Shown here: positions 45,091 to 56,788 of the stretch, in pieces
Layout: every line of letters starts with the position of its first letter
Numbering within the stretch: the stretch's first letter is position 1
Assembly: GCA_032622095.1 (NCBI GenBank)
Contig: CP136061.1
Location: 121,036,754 to 121,100,753 of the forward strand
DNA length: 64,000 nucleotides
Reading direction: 5' to 3'
From: Siphonodentalium dalli
Taxonomy: Eukaryota > Mollusca > Scaphopoda > Gadilida > Siphonodentaliidae
Translations under genes and position numbers: made by a program
Notes under the pieces: model-generated
Database searches by the model: none
Told to the model about the DNA's origin: nothing
What the model saw: the letters and a program-made list of their open reading frames with translations, nothing else

Positions 45091-46320
45091 TGAGCCTGAA
45101 TTATTCCTCGATATTGGTCCGAAATTACATAAATATATTATAATACTGAAATCTCAACATGATGCCACCAAGTTATACATTTAGGCACATGTGTTCAGTA
45201 TATGGATAACAGGGGTTTCATAGGGTTTTGCAAAAAATTATGTTACTTTTATAAAGTAACATTTTGCTCATTTTAGTCACCCAACGCATTGCACAATACA
45301 TGTATTACCCACATGTTAGACACATAAGCACTACATGGAAAACACTTGGCATGATCACATGATAATCGATTCTTTGGTCAGGATTAAAGGACAGTAAAAT
45401 CACATGTCAGCAATGTATAGACAGATTATATGTTGAATATGTTGAACCGACATGCATTCAATTTGGTAACAATTATGAGAATATGACTGCCATTACATGC
45501 ACACCCAATAAATGAGATATGTTGTCCAGAATATAATATCACCAATCATGTTATTGGCATCAAAACTTGTTACGAAAGATTAAGTCATGCTAAAGGCAGA
45601 ACTAGAGTGTGTATACAAGAGCATTGGATATAGACATATTCCCTGCTAAAACAAGAGACCGTAATATTAGTTTTGAAAGAAATGTGCAAACAATGCTATA
45701 ATAATATCTTTTTCGCAGACAATATGTCATTGCTTGTTTAGAGTGTCAAAATGCTATGCCACTGAATCCTAAAGGCTGGCTCTCTTGTGTTTACATCTCC
45801 GATTTGGTAGACAATGTGTGAAATGGTCATCAGCTAGGGGTGGCCAATATACTAGTATATCTATGTATCAATGGGCCGCATAACATGTACACCGACTGGA
45901 TATTCACATTAGTGGCAGGTTATCCGTATCTCATTATAGTGTCGGTATTCAAAGTTGTTGGTCAGATTGCCAGAACAGAACAGCGATGTCGGGGAACTGG
46001 ATTTCTAAAATCTCCGCATATTATGTCATCCGGTACCTCAATAGTTCCCAAAGTAGTGGTATCTAGGAACTGGGTGCATGTCCATCGTGGTGGACGAAAG
46101 CATGGGTCAATTCACTGATTCCAGCATTAATTGGTCAGCTAAAGTACCCACCACATATAATAACACATACCCATGCAAACCATACATTTGTTTGGCCTCG
46201 GATCGTCAGCATCTAGGATAGCCCATGTAGTGGCATAGCGATACATAGGACTGATTCGTCAAAGTGCCACAATTTAGTGGTGACCAGATAAGATACACCG
46301 GTATATGACTATTCCTCTAG
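45090..46320. other. Non-coding stretch, nothing recognised
   Basis: The 92-codon plus-strand ORF at 45,840 has no recognisable domain or splice context. Confidence 0.4.
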
Positions 46321-46746
46321 TTAGGATAGGATAGGATAGGATATTTTATTTCAATATACACATATTAATGCATAATACATTTGACTAATATTATATTGTA
46401 TATTTGAGGGGGTGGCATAGTCAGACTAGACTGTCTTACTGCCACCCCCCCCCCCCCCTTAAAGAAGAAAAGATGTTACGATAGGCGGTCAAGATTGCTT
46501 GTACAATGCACGGCTATATAATTATGGATCACACAATGGTTGCATTTAACTGGGTTATATACATGGAGGGTATACGTCTAGATAAATCGCTTATTGGTTA
46601 CTCGATGGTTTGTCTCTTTCTTGTCAGTGGGATGTTCCTTGAAAGTCGAGTAGGAATGTGCTGAGTGAGGTTGAGGATTGCGATATAGGGGAAGTCACTT
46701 ATTGACGAGCTACCACACAGTCGGGACATCACTCATATAGTCCATA

Positions 46747-46793
46747 TGGGGGGTCCGGGCTGGTCCGGGCTGGTCCGGGCTGGTCCGGGCGGT
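46747..46793 (+). repeat. (GGTCCGGGCT)n short tandem repeat
   Basis: About four and a half 10-bp copies, GC-rich, within the 3' region of the LINE. Confidence 0.9.
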
Positions 46794-46795
46794 GT

Positions 46796-47105
46796 TTAGT
46801 CACACCGAATTGTTGCAGCATATTTTTTAATGCAATCGGCATGTAAACGCCGTTTGAATGTGTGTCTGGATTGGTATGATGTAAATTCGTTATCTAAGTT
46901 GTTCCATATAGTTGGAAAAGAATGGAATGGTAGTTGTTGGGACCAAGATGTTCTTGATTTTTTTTTAAATAGTGGGTGCTTTTGCCGGGTGTCTGGTCCG
47001 GTTTTGCGTTTGCTAAACATGTCGGTGAATGATTCTATTAAGCGCATATGATACCAATCATGCATGAAAACAGCCGCTTGTACTTTGTTGATGTCGTAGA
47101 TTTTG
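46796..47105 (-). pseudogene. LINE C-terminal region, shifted frame
   Basis: Continuing past the frame break near 47,105, this frame reads KIYDINKVQAAVFMHDWYH and later FPTIWNNLD, the kind of C-terminal tail found after the reverse transcriptase in this LINE group. In the intact element it would be fused to the upstream reverse transcriptase. Confidence 0.65.
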
Positions 47106-48845
47106 AGTATATATTTCTGTGTGACTTCTATATTTCTTATTACATAAAACTTGTATCGCGCGTTTTTGAAGCATGAAAATGTTTTTGACCGGAGGGACGT
47201 GTCCCCACATTTGAACACCGTAGACGAGATGGCTTTGTATTAAAGCATAATATAATGTTTTAAGTGCGCTACCAGGAAAGAAGTGTTTAACTTTATTGAT
47301 GTGGTATATGGCATTCACCATTTTAGAACAAACAGAGGACACATGTTTTTTGAAAGTCAGGTTTTCATCTATATGGATTCCTAAGACTTTTGTGGAGGAT
47401 TCGTGCTCAAGATTTCCTATCTTGTTTAGTTCCTTATTATTTAAGTAACCCTTTATAAAGTTCCATTTGTCATCATTGTTATCTGGGTGTATTAGCATAT
47501 AGTTGCTTTTTTTAGTATTGATCACTAACTTATTGCTACTGCACCAAGCAAATATGTTGCGTAACTCATTATTCACATAACTTTCTACAAGGATGCCATT
47601 TTTTCCACCAGTTACTAGAGTCGTATCGTCCGCGTATGACAAGATATCCATGGTTGTCGAATTTGACATATCGTTAACGTAAATTAAGAAAATTATCGGT
47701 CCCAGAATTGATCCCTGGGGCACTCCGCACGTCACTTCCGTTAATTTAGGTTTAATACCATTGAGTTCAACATATTGCCTTCTATTTTGCAGATAGCTCT
47801 GAAACCAAGAGTATGATGTGCCTCGTATACCATAGTGATCTAGTTTATGGAGTAAAATATCGTGATTTATTGTGTCAAATGTTTTTGAGAGGTCGAGAAA
47901 TAGAACTAAAGTGGAATCTCTTGTCATTTTGTCATTATTTGAGACAACTTGATCGAGGAGGTGTAATACAGGATGGAAGGTTGAATGATTAGGACGGAAG
48001 CCGTATTGGTGTTTATAGGGTATGTTTTGTTCATTTAAGAAGTCTAATAATCGTTTATGCATTATTTTTTCGAGAAGTTTAGAGATAGCTGGAAGAATGC
48101 TGATAGGTCTGTAGTTGGAAATTTCATGAGTGGTATTAATTTTTGGGATCGGGACTACTTTAGAAATTTTCATTTTGTTAGGGACTATTCCATGCTCTAA
48201 GGACAAGTTTAAAATATGCAATAATGCTGGGGCTATCTCCTCAATTGTTTCCTTGATAAGTTTAGTTGATATACCATTGAAATCCCTTGATAATTTCCCA
48301 GTGATAGAAAAACATGTGAGGATGATCTCCTGTATAGAGGTCGGAATTATTTTGAAATTGATGTCGTCTGGTTTGCGGTTATGGAGAAAATCTGTAAAAT
48401 GAGAGTCATTTTCATGTTCATTGAGTTGGCTAGTTTCCCGCCCAATTTTTGAGATAAAGTCATTGAACTTTTCCGATATGAGTTTGGAATTTTCAAGTTC
48501 TATTCCGTTTTCGGTAAAGGTCTTGGGGTTATTATTTGTGTTTCCATTTATCTTCAATGCACCCTTAAGTATTTCCCATGTTTTCTTTAAGTTATTTTTA
48601 TTTACTTCTAGAATATTTGTATAGTAAATATTTTTACTCCTTCTGATTAGTTTATTATATAAGGTACGATAGCTCAAATATTTATTTACGTTCGTTTCCG
48701 TGGGTTTATTCAATTTGTGTAAATATAGCTGGTTCTTAACAATACTTGATTTAATCAATCCAGCTGTCATCCAAGGATTGCGTTTTATGAATTTTTTGGG
48801 TATATGTCGACTTTTGATGGGGAAAGCTAGTTCATATGCATTCAT
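47058..48845 (-). pseudogene. LINE reverse transcriptase (595-codon open segment)
   Basis: This is the longest ORF in the window. Recognisable reverse transcriptase blocks are NYRPISILPAISKLLEK, QYGFRPNHST, LFLDLSKTFDTINHD at about residue 315 (motif A with catalytic Asp), GVPQGSILGP (motif B), LSYADDTTLV at about residue 405 (motif C, catalytic YADD) and KVLGIHIDENLTFKKH. The catalytic residues are kept. The frame remains open upstream of the first Met to about 49,085, so the true domain starts earlier. The protein would copy its own RNA at the nicked target site. The last 15-20 codons are out of frame relative to the C-terminal region. Confidence 0.85.
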
Positions 48846-49014
48846 ATAGATATCTAAGAAGATTTCATATGCTTGGTCGACACTTCTACAAGATGTGACG
48901 GAGTCAAAGGTACAAGATTTAAAAAGATTTTTGAATCTAATTATGTTATCAGGACTAAAACTTCTTTGATTAGTGATAGCTTCGTTATTATTGGTGCTGT
49001 TTTGTCTCTTTTGG

Positions 49015-49398
49015 TTAGATTCTGAATAAAATATGCCGAAATGATCGGAAACATCGCATGTGATATGCCATATATTTACATTCGCCTTGTAGGTTATTGG
49101 TATATATATTATCGATGAGAGTTGCTGAATGATCAGTCATTCGAGTAGGCTTAGTTATCCTTGGCACGAATCCTCTTGTGAAAATGTTATTTATGAAATC
49201 GTTCGTTTTTGTATGCGAGTTGAAATTGAGTAGGTCAATATTAAAGTCTCCTGATATATATGATTTGTGGTTATTAATTTTTTCTAGAATATCGTCGATT
49301 TTTTTCAAAAATTGATCAATGTTGGCCTTTGGTGCGGTATTTGGTCTGTAAACGCAGCCGATTATCCGAGAGTCATTTTTTCCTGGGTTAATTTCCAC
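49015..49398 (-). pseudogene. LINE endonuclease, C-terminal half
   Basis: This reads IIGCVYRPN, then ISGDFNIDLLNF (the GDFN block of this endonuclease fold) and DHSATLIDNIYTN. In a neighbouring frame beyond about 49,085 the expected DVSDHFGIF block with the catalytic SDH motif is present, so a frame break separates it from the rest. Confidence 0.75.
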
Positions 49399-49753
49399 GA
49401 ATATTGTTTCTATTACGTGCAGTTACGTGTGGAATAAATTCCCTAAGGTCGGGTCGATTTTTATAGTGAATGGAATCTTTTATGTAAAGGCATACACCAC
49501 CTCTACAATCATCGTCATCAGCCCTACACTTGAATTCCATAGGGTGATATCCCGGTATTTGGAAGTGCGATGCTTGTCGTATTTTAAATGTTTCAGTTAA
49601 AGCAATAACGTCGAATGAATTATTATTCGACTTTAAGTCGCATAGGAGATTACACAAAGAATCGAAATTTGCATTGATGCTTCGACAGTTGAGGCTGAAT
49701 ATTGAAAATTTTGGGTCTATAGTGTGATGATGGTGAAATGTATCCACATTCAT
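49388..49753 (-). pseudogene. LINE endonuclease, N-terminal half
   Basis: FSIFSLNCRSINANFDSL and FDVIALTET are the first two blocks of APE-type LINE endonucleases (Asn and Glu of the metal site). The block GGVCLYIKD follows. The frame breaks near 49,400 before GCVYRPN. Confidence 0.75.
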
Positions 49754-49899
49754 TGCAGGTATTAATAGCGGAATTTAAATAATCGTCATTTTCCTGTTCC
49801 GCTTCGTTCCATTTCATTGTAAAGTTATATTCATCAGAATCCCGAACCTCACTCAAATTTACGTTATGTGTAGCCATGAGTACGACCTATAATGGAATG

Positions 49900-51000
49900 A
49901 ATGAAATGTATGCCCTCCACTTCAGAATGAATTAAAGATGCAAGCATGAATATGTATAGTCCGTGCATTGTTACTAGAGCTAACCGTAATATGAAGTACA
50001 TATTATTTTAATGATGTGTTGTATTCGGCGGGTATATGTTTCTGGTAAGTCCTCGTGTACGAATCAATCGACGGTCAATTAACATTTCAAATTCCGCTTG
50101 TTATTTTCTCATGAAAGTATTGCCATACTTTACATGTGTCGTTGGATTTGGGAGGAATTTGCGAGTCATCTGGGGCAGTGTATTCAAGATTTTCTATAGT
50201 GAAAAACCAACGCTATTCATGCAGTAGGAGAATATAGGAGATTCAAATGTTTCAGTGTGTCTTGATTGAAGTCATTAAGCATATCGGCGGTTGCATTGTG
50301 GACATGTCGCTTACCACCAGATTATGTTTGCACATTCTGCTACAAATTGGGCCGATATCTCAAAACGTGTAGCTTTGGCGCCATAAATGACACGACTTCT
50401 CCTGTCAAGTGTGTATCCATAGCAAGTATACCACAGTAGCACATGTTACAAGTTAAACAAATGTTTGGCAGAACCTGGCCATTATCTTCTCCTTCAATGA
50501 AATCAGTAGAAATGGTAATTTATTTATCACAGAGAGGGGTACCATTCTAATGCCTTCTTTCTTCAAATTGGTATTTTGCCCCAACGCTTACTGTGTTATT
50601 GGCACTCATGACTGAAAACATCTTTTTTCTCTCAAAACACATTGATGACAGATCTTGAAACATGCTGTCGGGAGTTGAATATGATTTCGATAAATCGCCG
50701 ACTTGACTTTATTCAGTTTAATTTTCAAAACAGGTATACATTTTGACTAAGTACTACATGCGACAAGCGTATGGTATGAACTGTATTAGCTTATGACAAT
50801 ACAATATTAATGGGATGAAAATAATGTATCTTCGTTGATAAGTGCCGTGTTCTGGTGAGACATGGGTTCCAATTCTGCTCATTGGATCTTTTATTCATCC
50901 TAATAAGTTATTTGATAGTGTTAAAATAATCAACACCAGCGAACACCATTCAGTTAGTGGTATGTAAGCGCATCATTCCAATTTAAGAAACTGATATTTG
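49900..51000. other. Non-coding stretch, nothing recognised
   Basis: No repeat pairing or exon supported. Two GT/AG-bounded segments near 50,312 and 50,588 contain stops in phase 0. Confidence 0.4.
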
Positions 51001-51002
51001 TT

Positions 51003-51063
51003 TGTTTGTTTTATTGGGGTTAATGGTCGTTTTAGCTGCTATGTCACATCATGGCATATCAGG
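51003..51063 (-). mobile_element. SINE fragment, split by an insertion (left part)
   Basis: TTATTGGGGTTAATGGTCGT and TTTTAGCTGCTATGTCACA align with the tail of the SINE at 52,573-52,640. The remainder of this copy continues at 53,718. Confidence 0.6.
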
Positions 51064-51289
51064 GGTCAATACTATGAAACTTTATCTTTGTAAGAATCTA
51101 CAATTGTTTGTAAGAAATAACAATTTATCATTCCGCCAATACTATGAACCTACGATTACAAACATAAATCACAAATAGTACGTGTTCTTTGTATTCACAA
51201 ATATCTCCAATCACAAAGAATGTTCGAGTACTATGAAGCATAATTTTTCAGTTTTCGCACCCTTAACCCGGATAATATATCCATCTATG

Positions 51290-51860
51290 ATACGCAGGGA
51301 CGTGGCGACAAGGGGTCGATTCACCCCCTCGTGAAAATATTTTGTCAGCTGGAAATCTCAAGTACAACCCACATGCAGGGACGTCGCGACAAGGGGTTTG
51401 GGTTATGTTTCTCGCACCAAACATTTTATCAACACGTTCAACATCTGGAAATTTAATACCTGAAACAACATGGATTGGAAATTTTACAACAACAATAGGT
51501 TGAACTTATTCTGTTATTTTGTTTTTCCAACAATTTATTAGGGGGTATGTGTTTTTTTTAGACCAACATTTACATATTTACCTCCTTTGGTCAAAAGTTT
51601 GGATTGAAATGGCCTATATTTAGAAATTGTCTAACCTTAGGGGGTCAGCTTGGATGTGAGGTAGCAGTATGTGTTCCTTGTAACTACTGAAATTACCCAA
51701 TATATTGAAAGTTACAACGTTAAGGAACTTGTCTAGAATGTCTATATAGGGTGTCAAACATAAATTGTCGATTTTCACATCCTTAAACCGGAGCATATAA
51801 CCATCTGATTCGCAGGGATGTAGCCCCCTTATGAAAATGTGTTATCAATGGAAATCTCAT
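51290..51860 (+). repeat. Diverged sub-repeats CGCAGGGACGTGGCGACA
   Basis: Copies near 51,293, 51,376, 51,810 and, in part, 51,866, each followed by a ..CGTGAAAATATTTT-like or CTGGAAAT segment. Related strings (AGCCACGTCCCTATCTAG) near 52,500 and 52,890 are shorter. Confidence 0.5.
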
Positions 51861-52572
51861 AAACAGGGACATGGCGATAGTGGCCTTGGGAACACGATGC
51901 CTGGCACATTCTTCCAGAAATACTGCCTTTTGGTAATTGGTTAGAGACATTTCGTTGTTGTTGTCTTGATCAAGTATATAAATGACAAATAAATAAAAAA
52001 TTTCAAGCTGTAACAGTAAGTTGTCCACCCCCTTGGGTTGGACATATTGATTAAATATGACTAACTTAGTGTTAGTCACAAACATTTTGAGTAACTTTGG
52101 TCAAGTATTGGAATTATTTGCACATAATTCAGCAACTTTAGTTTTCGCCTTCCAATTGACTAAGAAAAGTTATGACTAAATCCTGGCAATTTTGACTAAT
52201 TAGTCGTTTGGATCCCCATTTCTTAGTCGTTATAACTAACATCACCCTAGTTATTTTGATTAATGTTATGCCTCAGTCATGTTGTCTGAACTAAATCAGT
52301 CATCCTGAGGAAAAACGTTTGACTAACATATATATGTTAGTCATATTGACTAACTTTTGTTATCAGCGTAGAAAAATTAAAATACTTTCCTCTTGATATA
52401 CGATTCCATCGCTATGTGGAATTTATAGGCATTTTGTTTATTCAAAGGGTGCATATGGAAATTATAGGATGGACACCCCATCGCCAAACTGAGCCCATAT
52501 AGCCACGTCCCTATCTAGATATATTATAAGATATCGGAGCAGTTTGAAATTATAAAATGACCACCACTCCTA

Positions 52573-52857
52573 TTGGTTTGGTTTGGTTTATTAGGGTTTA
52601 TCGTCGTTCTAGCCGCTAGGCCACACACGACGTTGTCAATTTTACGGGTGGAGGAAAGACCACACAGAGGCTTCATTTCACCGAGAAATCGTCCCACTGC
52701 GTGTAGAAACCACCGACCCCCCGGAAAGCAAATGACAAACTTGCCCAGATACACGATTCCGGTCACCCTCCATATGACGGGGTTCGAATCAGCTTCGTCA
52801 GCGCTGGACGGCATGTGACGGTGTAATGCACCTGGACCGACTGGACCACCGCCACCA
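52573..52857 (-). mobile_element. tRNA-derived SINE
   Basis: Read on the minus strand it starts with the A-box-like TGGTCCAGTCGG (52,837-52,848), then the B-box-like GATTCGAACCCC (about 52,779-52,790) about 50 bp on, as expected for an internal RNA polymerase III promoter. The tail is AATAAACCAAACCAAACC. It is flanked by sequence of the 2.65-kb insertion, so it is nested. Mobilised in trans by a LINE, by family knowledge. Diverged copies lie at 30,107-30,380 and 51,003/53,718. Confidence 0.72.
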
Positions 52858-53717
52858 CCACTCATATAACCGATACCATTAGTACGTCCCTGCTTCGATA
52901 CACCCTCGATAAAATGAAGCCACGTTACTGCCTCGATGTGTTATAATAAGAGTAGCGGATCAGTTTGAAATCATAGGATGGTCACAATATATATAATGCT
53001 ATACCATCAAAATAATATTTTATTTTCACAAACTGAATGGTTGTAAATTTGTAATTTGTAAAAACAATGATACCAAATTGGTTGTAGTACTCGTTATTAC
53101 ACTGACTTGTACTTACATACACACACTAAACACGAACAGTTTATTTGTTAACTTTGCGCCGACAAGTGGTCATCAACTTAGCAATCCGTGAACCGATTGG
53201 ATAGCTCTGATAAGTGATCACCTCTCAACTTATGATTGGTTATTACTTTGGTAACTTTGGCTTGGCGTGATTCAATATATTGTGAATCACTCACAGGCAA
53301 ATGTTTGTCCGTAAGCAATCTACAATAATCAACAGTAGATCTTTGTGAAATATGCGAGATTTTGTTAGCTCATCGTTTCATAGTACCGGCGTTATCACTA
53401 TTCACAATATGATAGCACGCATTGTAACTTCCCCATATAAATCGTTGTCAGTTATTTTAGCTCTATATACATGTCCGTCTAATTTGAACTGGTATTCAGA
53501 TAACATTGATAACTGGTGCATGGGAGCAGAGTGGTGAGTTAGTTTTTTCTAAGTTTTACAGCTGCCTTTTAGGGGTTTCACCTCTCGCCCAGTTTAAGGT
53601 ATTACAATAATACGGCTAAATTTTCCCTGTACTATGAAACCACTGTGATAGTTTGTAATTACAAATTAATAAATACAATTTGTATTTACAGGTATAAAAT
53701 TGTTCATAGTATTGACC

Positions 53718-53830
53718 GCAGGTCAGGTTTACAGGTGCAGGAGAGGCTGTGCAGAGGATATATCTCACTGAGAATAAATCACTGAACACAGGAAAGCAGT
53801 TGACAAACTATCCCAATGACATGTACATGC
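53718..53830 (-). mobile_element. SINE fragment, split by an insertion (right part)
   Basis: CAGAGGATATATCTCACTGA and GGAAAGCAGTTGACAAACTA continue the SINE started at 51,003, matching CAGAGGCTTCATTTCACCGA and GGAAAGCAAATGACAAACTT of the copy at 52,573. Confidence 0.6.
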
Positions 53831-53875
53831 ATATCTGTATTATGTGCCTTACCTTACCTTATGTAACCTTATGTA

Positions 53876-55478
53876 GACAGTGGACGCTGGCTTATATAGA
53901 TGCCACTATATCCACCTCTGATTCTTCTTCTGTTTCTTCGAACTCTCCTAAATTTTTATTTTTGGTTTGACTGATCGTATCAGGGTCTGTCAGACTCAAC
54001 TCAGCCTTGAAATTTAATTTAATTTCTTGCTCCTGCCAAGGTAATCTAGTTTGTTTTTGAATGTGTTCATGTCTTCTGCATAGACCACTTTTTCTGTTAA
54101 AAGATTCCATGTCTCCACCACTCTTAGGCTGAATGAGTATTTCATCACATCCCTGTTTGCTCCTTCCAGAAATAGCTTGTAGTTATGCCCTCTGGTTCTG
54201 AGTCCGGTGCTTCTTCTTAATATGTATTTTACTTCCGGACCATAGGTGTTAAATATCTTGAAGCATTCTATGGTATATTTAGCTTCTTTAGTCTTTCCTC
54301 GTATGGTAGGTCTTTAATTTCTGGTATTAATTTTGTGAATCTTTTTTGGACTTTCTCCAACATTTCAATGTCTTTCTTCAAATGTGGTCTCCAAGCCGGT
54401 TTGGCATATTCTTTTGTATAGTTTCAACATTGTTTTAGTGTCCATGTGAGTAAATGCTCTGCGTATAGCTCCAGTGACTGCATTTGCTTTCTGTATTTTC
54501 TCAGTCATGTGTTGGTAAAGTTGCAGTATTATCAGTTGTGACTCCTATATCTTTCTCTTCATTTACCTCCTTCAGTTGTACATATAATCCATCTTTATTC
54601 TTCATGTGGTAATTCGGTTCTTCTGTTTTCGTGCCAATGTTCATTGTCACACATTTATCTGGATGAAATTTCAAGAGCCACTTGTCTGACCATGTCTGGA
54701 GTTCATCTAAGTCATTCTATAATGTATACACATATGATGTATCCTTTTTTTCTCTGTAAATTTTAGTGTCGTCGGCAAACACCATGACATCAGATTTAAC
54801 GTTGGGTGGTAGGTCATTGATGTAGATGACAAATAAAATTGGTCCTAACACACTTCCTTGGGGTATTCCACTTATTACTTCCCGTGTTGTTGATGCTTTA
54901 CCATTTATAATAACTCTTTGTTGTCGTTCCTGTAAAACAATTTCTATCCATTCCAGTATATTCCCATTTATGCCGTAGCTTCTTGCCTTATGCAATAGTC
55001 TTTGATGTGGGACAGTATCAAATGCTTTCTGGAAGTCCATATAAATTATATGTGTTGCATGTCCTTCATTTATGGTCTTAGTCCACTTCTCCAATGAGTG
55101 CAGCAGCTGTAATGTTGTAGATCGTCCCTTGATGAACCCAAATTGCTTCTTACTAAATAGTTTGTTGTTCTTCGTGTGGTCCATTATTTTGTCCCTTATT
55201 CTTGCCTCCAGAGCTTTGCCTTATATACTGGTTAGGCTGACTGGGCGGTAGCTGTTTGGTTTAGATTTTCCCTTTTTGTTGTATATAGTAAATATGTTTG
55301 CTGTTTTCCATTCATTTGGTAGTGTTCCTAGTCGTAGGCTGTTATTGAAGATTTGTGATATTGGTATGCTTAGCTCCTTTACTAACTCTTTTAGGATTTT
55401 CGGGTGTATATTGTCAGGACCCTGGGACTTGCATGGTTTGAGTTTTGATAGCCTGATCTCTACTCCCTCTGCAGTGCC
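53876..55478 (-). mobile_element. Second LINE, 5'-truncated and degraded
   Basis: A minus-strand reverse transcriptase region followed by a C-terminal tail (DVMKYSFSLRVVETWNLL near 54,110-54,160). The upstream part reads GPDNIHPKILKELVK and later NSYRPVSLTS, with a stop at about 55,219 and other breaks. It differs from the LINE at 46-50 kb in sequence and tail, so it is a separate family, typical of the CR1/Jockey group. The endonuclease is missing. Confidence 0.8.
54717..55184 (-). pseudogene. LINE reverse transcriptase fragment (155 codons)
   Basis: It contains KKQFGFIKGRSTTLQLL, IIYMDFQKAFDTVPH (motif A), GIPQGSVLGPILFVIYIND (motif B) and VMVFADDTKIY (motif C, FADD). It ends at a stop shortly after motif C; downstream sequence is in other frames. 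Confidence 0.8.
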
Positions 55479-55577
55479 TGCTGATTCAAATCAGTTTCAC
55501 CATCACTAATTGGAATGGCTTATGTTTGTCTAATGCAACACATACCTTACCAACTGAGCCACTTTGTGCCCCCACCT
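55477..55577 (-). mobile_element. tRNA-derived SINE fragment
   Basis: Read on the minus strand it has the A-box-like TGGCTCAGTTGGTAAGG (A box at 55,550-55,561) and a B-box-like GATTTGAATC (55,483-55,492). It directly adjoins the truncated 5' end of the LINE. A decayed tRNA gene is less likely because no cloverleaf is evident. Confidence 0.5.
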
Positions 55578-55679
55578 ATATTGGATATAATTGTGATTGT
55601 TGCAATATGTTTGAATAAAACATCTAACCCGATACGCCTAAACCATCCCCTCTCCCAAGTGATAATTGACAACATGGCA

Positions 55680-56175
55680 CAATTTTAAGTTCAAGGTCAC
55701 CAAAAACATTCCAACTCTCAAATAAAGCCCCAAAATATTACGATGTTAGTCATTTTATGTCTCCCCGGTGTGAAGTAATGAATAATATGCACAATGCATA
55801 ATTTTAGCTCCCTTATGCATATTCCAGACAACCTATAGTGAAAATTCATGTTGATGACCTTGACCTTGACATCAAGGTCACATGAGGGGGTCTGCCAATG
55901 TGGGTCTCGCTTCGAACTGAACCCCATGGTCTACTCTATATGTGTACCAATTTTCATGCTTTTATCCAAATTTGCACACCCCATCAGCTTACAGCCCCCA
56001 CTACTATATTGAAATTCTAGCAAGTTAGGGGTTAATATAGGCATTTATGCGTGGCCGCAGTCCCAGCAGTGCGTGTTTGGGTTTTCATGAGATTCCGCAC
56101 ATTTCTGGTCTCTAAAATCCCGCCAATACACCATGTTGCCGGTCTGGGCTGATCCGGATCCTAGCTCATCCTGGT
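55680..56175 (+). repeat. Dispersed repeat with CAAGGTCA motifs and GC-rich tail
   Basis: ATGACCTTGACCTTGACATCAAGG near 55,854 and GTACCAATTTTCATGC near 55,943 are of the short-retroelement style also seen at 9,240-9,545. From 56,010 the sequence matches the repeat at 44,790-44,930. Confidence 0.5.
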
Positions 56176-56333
56176 GGTTTTTAGTAATGGCACCCTGTCA
56201 ATATATTTGGGCTGGTATTATGGGATTTTGGGGCTGGTTTAATACGATTCCATATGATAACAAAGAAAAGCAATTAATTTCGGGCTAACATTCACTCGTG
56301 TTGGTAAACCGCGATACGCTGTCATGTGAAATA

Positions 56334-56788
56334 TAGGTTACAAACAACTAATTATATAGAGTTACTCTTCTTGAATTTGTGCAGGGAAACTCGAGTCAGC
56401 ATAAAAAAAAATTCTGGCTGCTGATTGGTTGATTATCATTGAGGGAAATATCCCTAATCGGAAACAGAAAATCATAGCCTACGTAAATATGGCGATCGTG
56501 TATGTTTAGATGTCCAGGAAGAGTCTGGTGCCGTCCAGAAGTTACGGAAGGGGTCTGGGTATTTTTATGCCGCTGATTTTTTTGCAGTAAATGGGGTAGT
56601 TGTAGAAATGCAAGATTATCGTTTGAAAAAAATACCGAAAAGGGCGCGTTTGTTGTCACATACTGGTGCAGAGGATGACGTTCTAAGGGAAATTTTACCA
56701 CTTGAAGTTCAACTAGGTCAAACCCATGGCCGGCGGGACTTTTAGTTAACACTGTCGCCTATGGAAAATAATTAGTTGTGTGTAACCT
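56334..56788. mobile_element. MITE copy 1 (455 bp, AGGTTACAAACAACTAATTA termini)
   Basis: AGGTTACAAACAACTAATTA at the left end and TAATTAGTTGTGTGTAACCT at the right end are inverted repeats with one mismatch, with TAT/ATA just outside. The 118-codon minus ORF inside is present in all copies but has no recognised domain. Confidence 0.78.

Larger units (their letters stand above)
46322..49885 (-). mobile_element. APE-type non-LTR retrotransposon (LINE), ~3.6 kb, frameshifted
   Basis: Read on the minus strand, the order is a short N-terminal region, an endonuclease/exonuclease/phosphatase-type endonuclease, a reverse transcriptase, a C-terminal region, and a 3' end with four TATCC units (46,322-46,343). 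The domain order and the short-repeat tail fit the CR1/L2/Jockey group of APE-type LINEs; I cannot place the clade more exactly. At least four frame changes (near 49,740, 49,400, 49,080 and 47,110) show that this copy cannot produce an intact protein. A 14-C tract (about 46,445-46,458) lies in the 3' untranslated part. Confidence 0.85.
51064..53717. mobile_element. 2.65-kb insertion with GGTCAATACTATGAA terminal inverted repeats
   Basis: GGTCAATACTATGAA at 51,064 is exactly inverted as TTCATAGTATTGACC ending at 53,717. Sub-terminal copies of CAATACTATGAA and TACTATGAA, and ACAAAT/ATTTGT-rich stretches, recur inside both ends. It splits a SINE copy, and TCAGG lies on both sides. The interior carries several versions of CAGGGACGT(G/C)GCGACAAGGGG, a GTTAGTCA-rich stretch and a nested SINE, but no transposase. 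Class unknown. Confidence 0.65.

Noticed and set aside
53295-53319. 25-nt segment with acceptor GATTATTGTAG and donor GTGAGTGATT
   Set aside because: Not a multiple of 3 and it lies inside the 2.65-kb mobile element.
55477-55577. tRNA gene on the minus strand
   Set aside because: A- and B-box-like strings are present, but no full cloverleaf or acceptor stem pairing is visible; a SINE fragment fits better.
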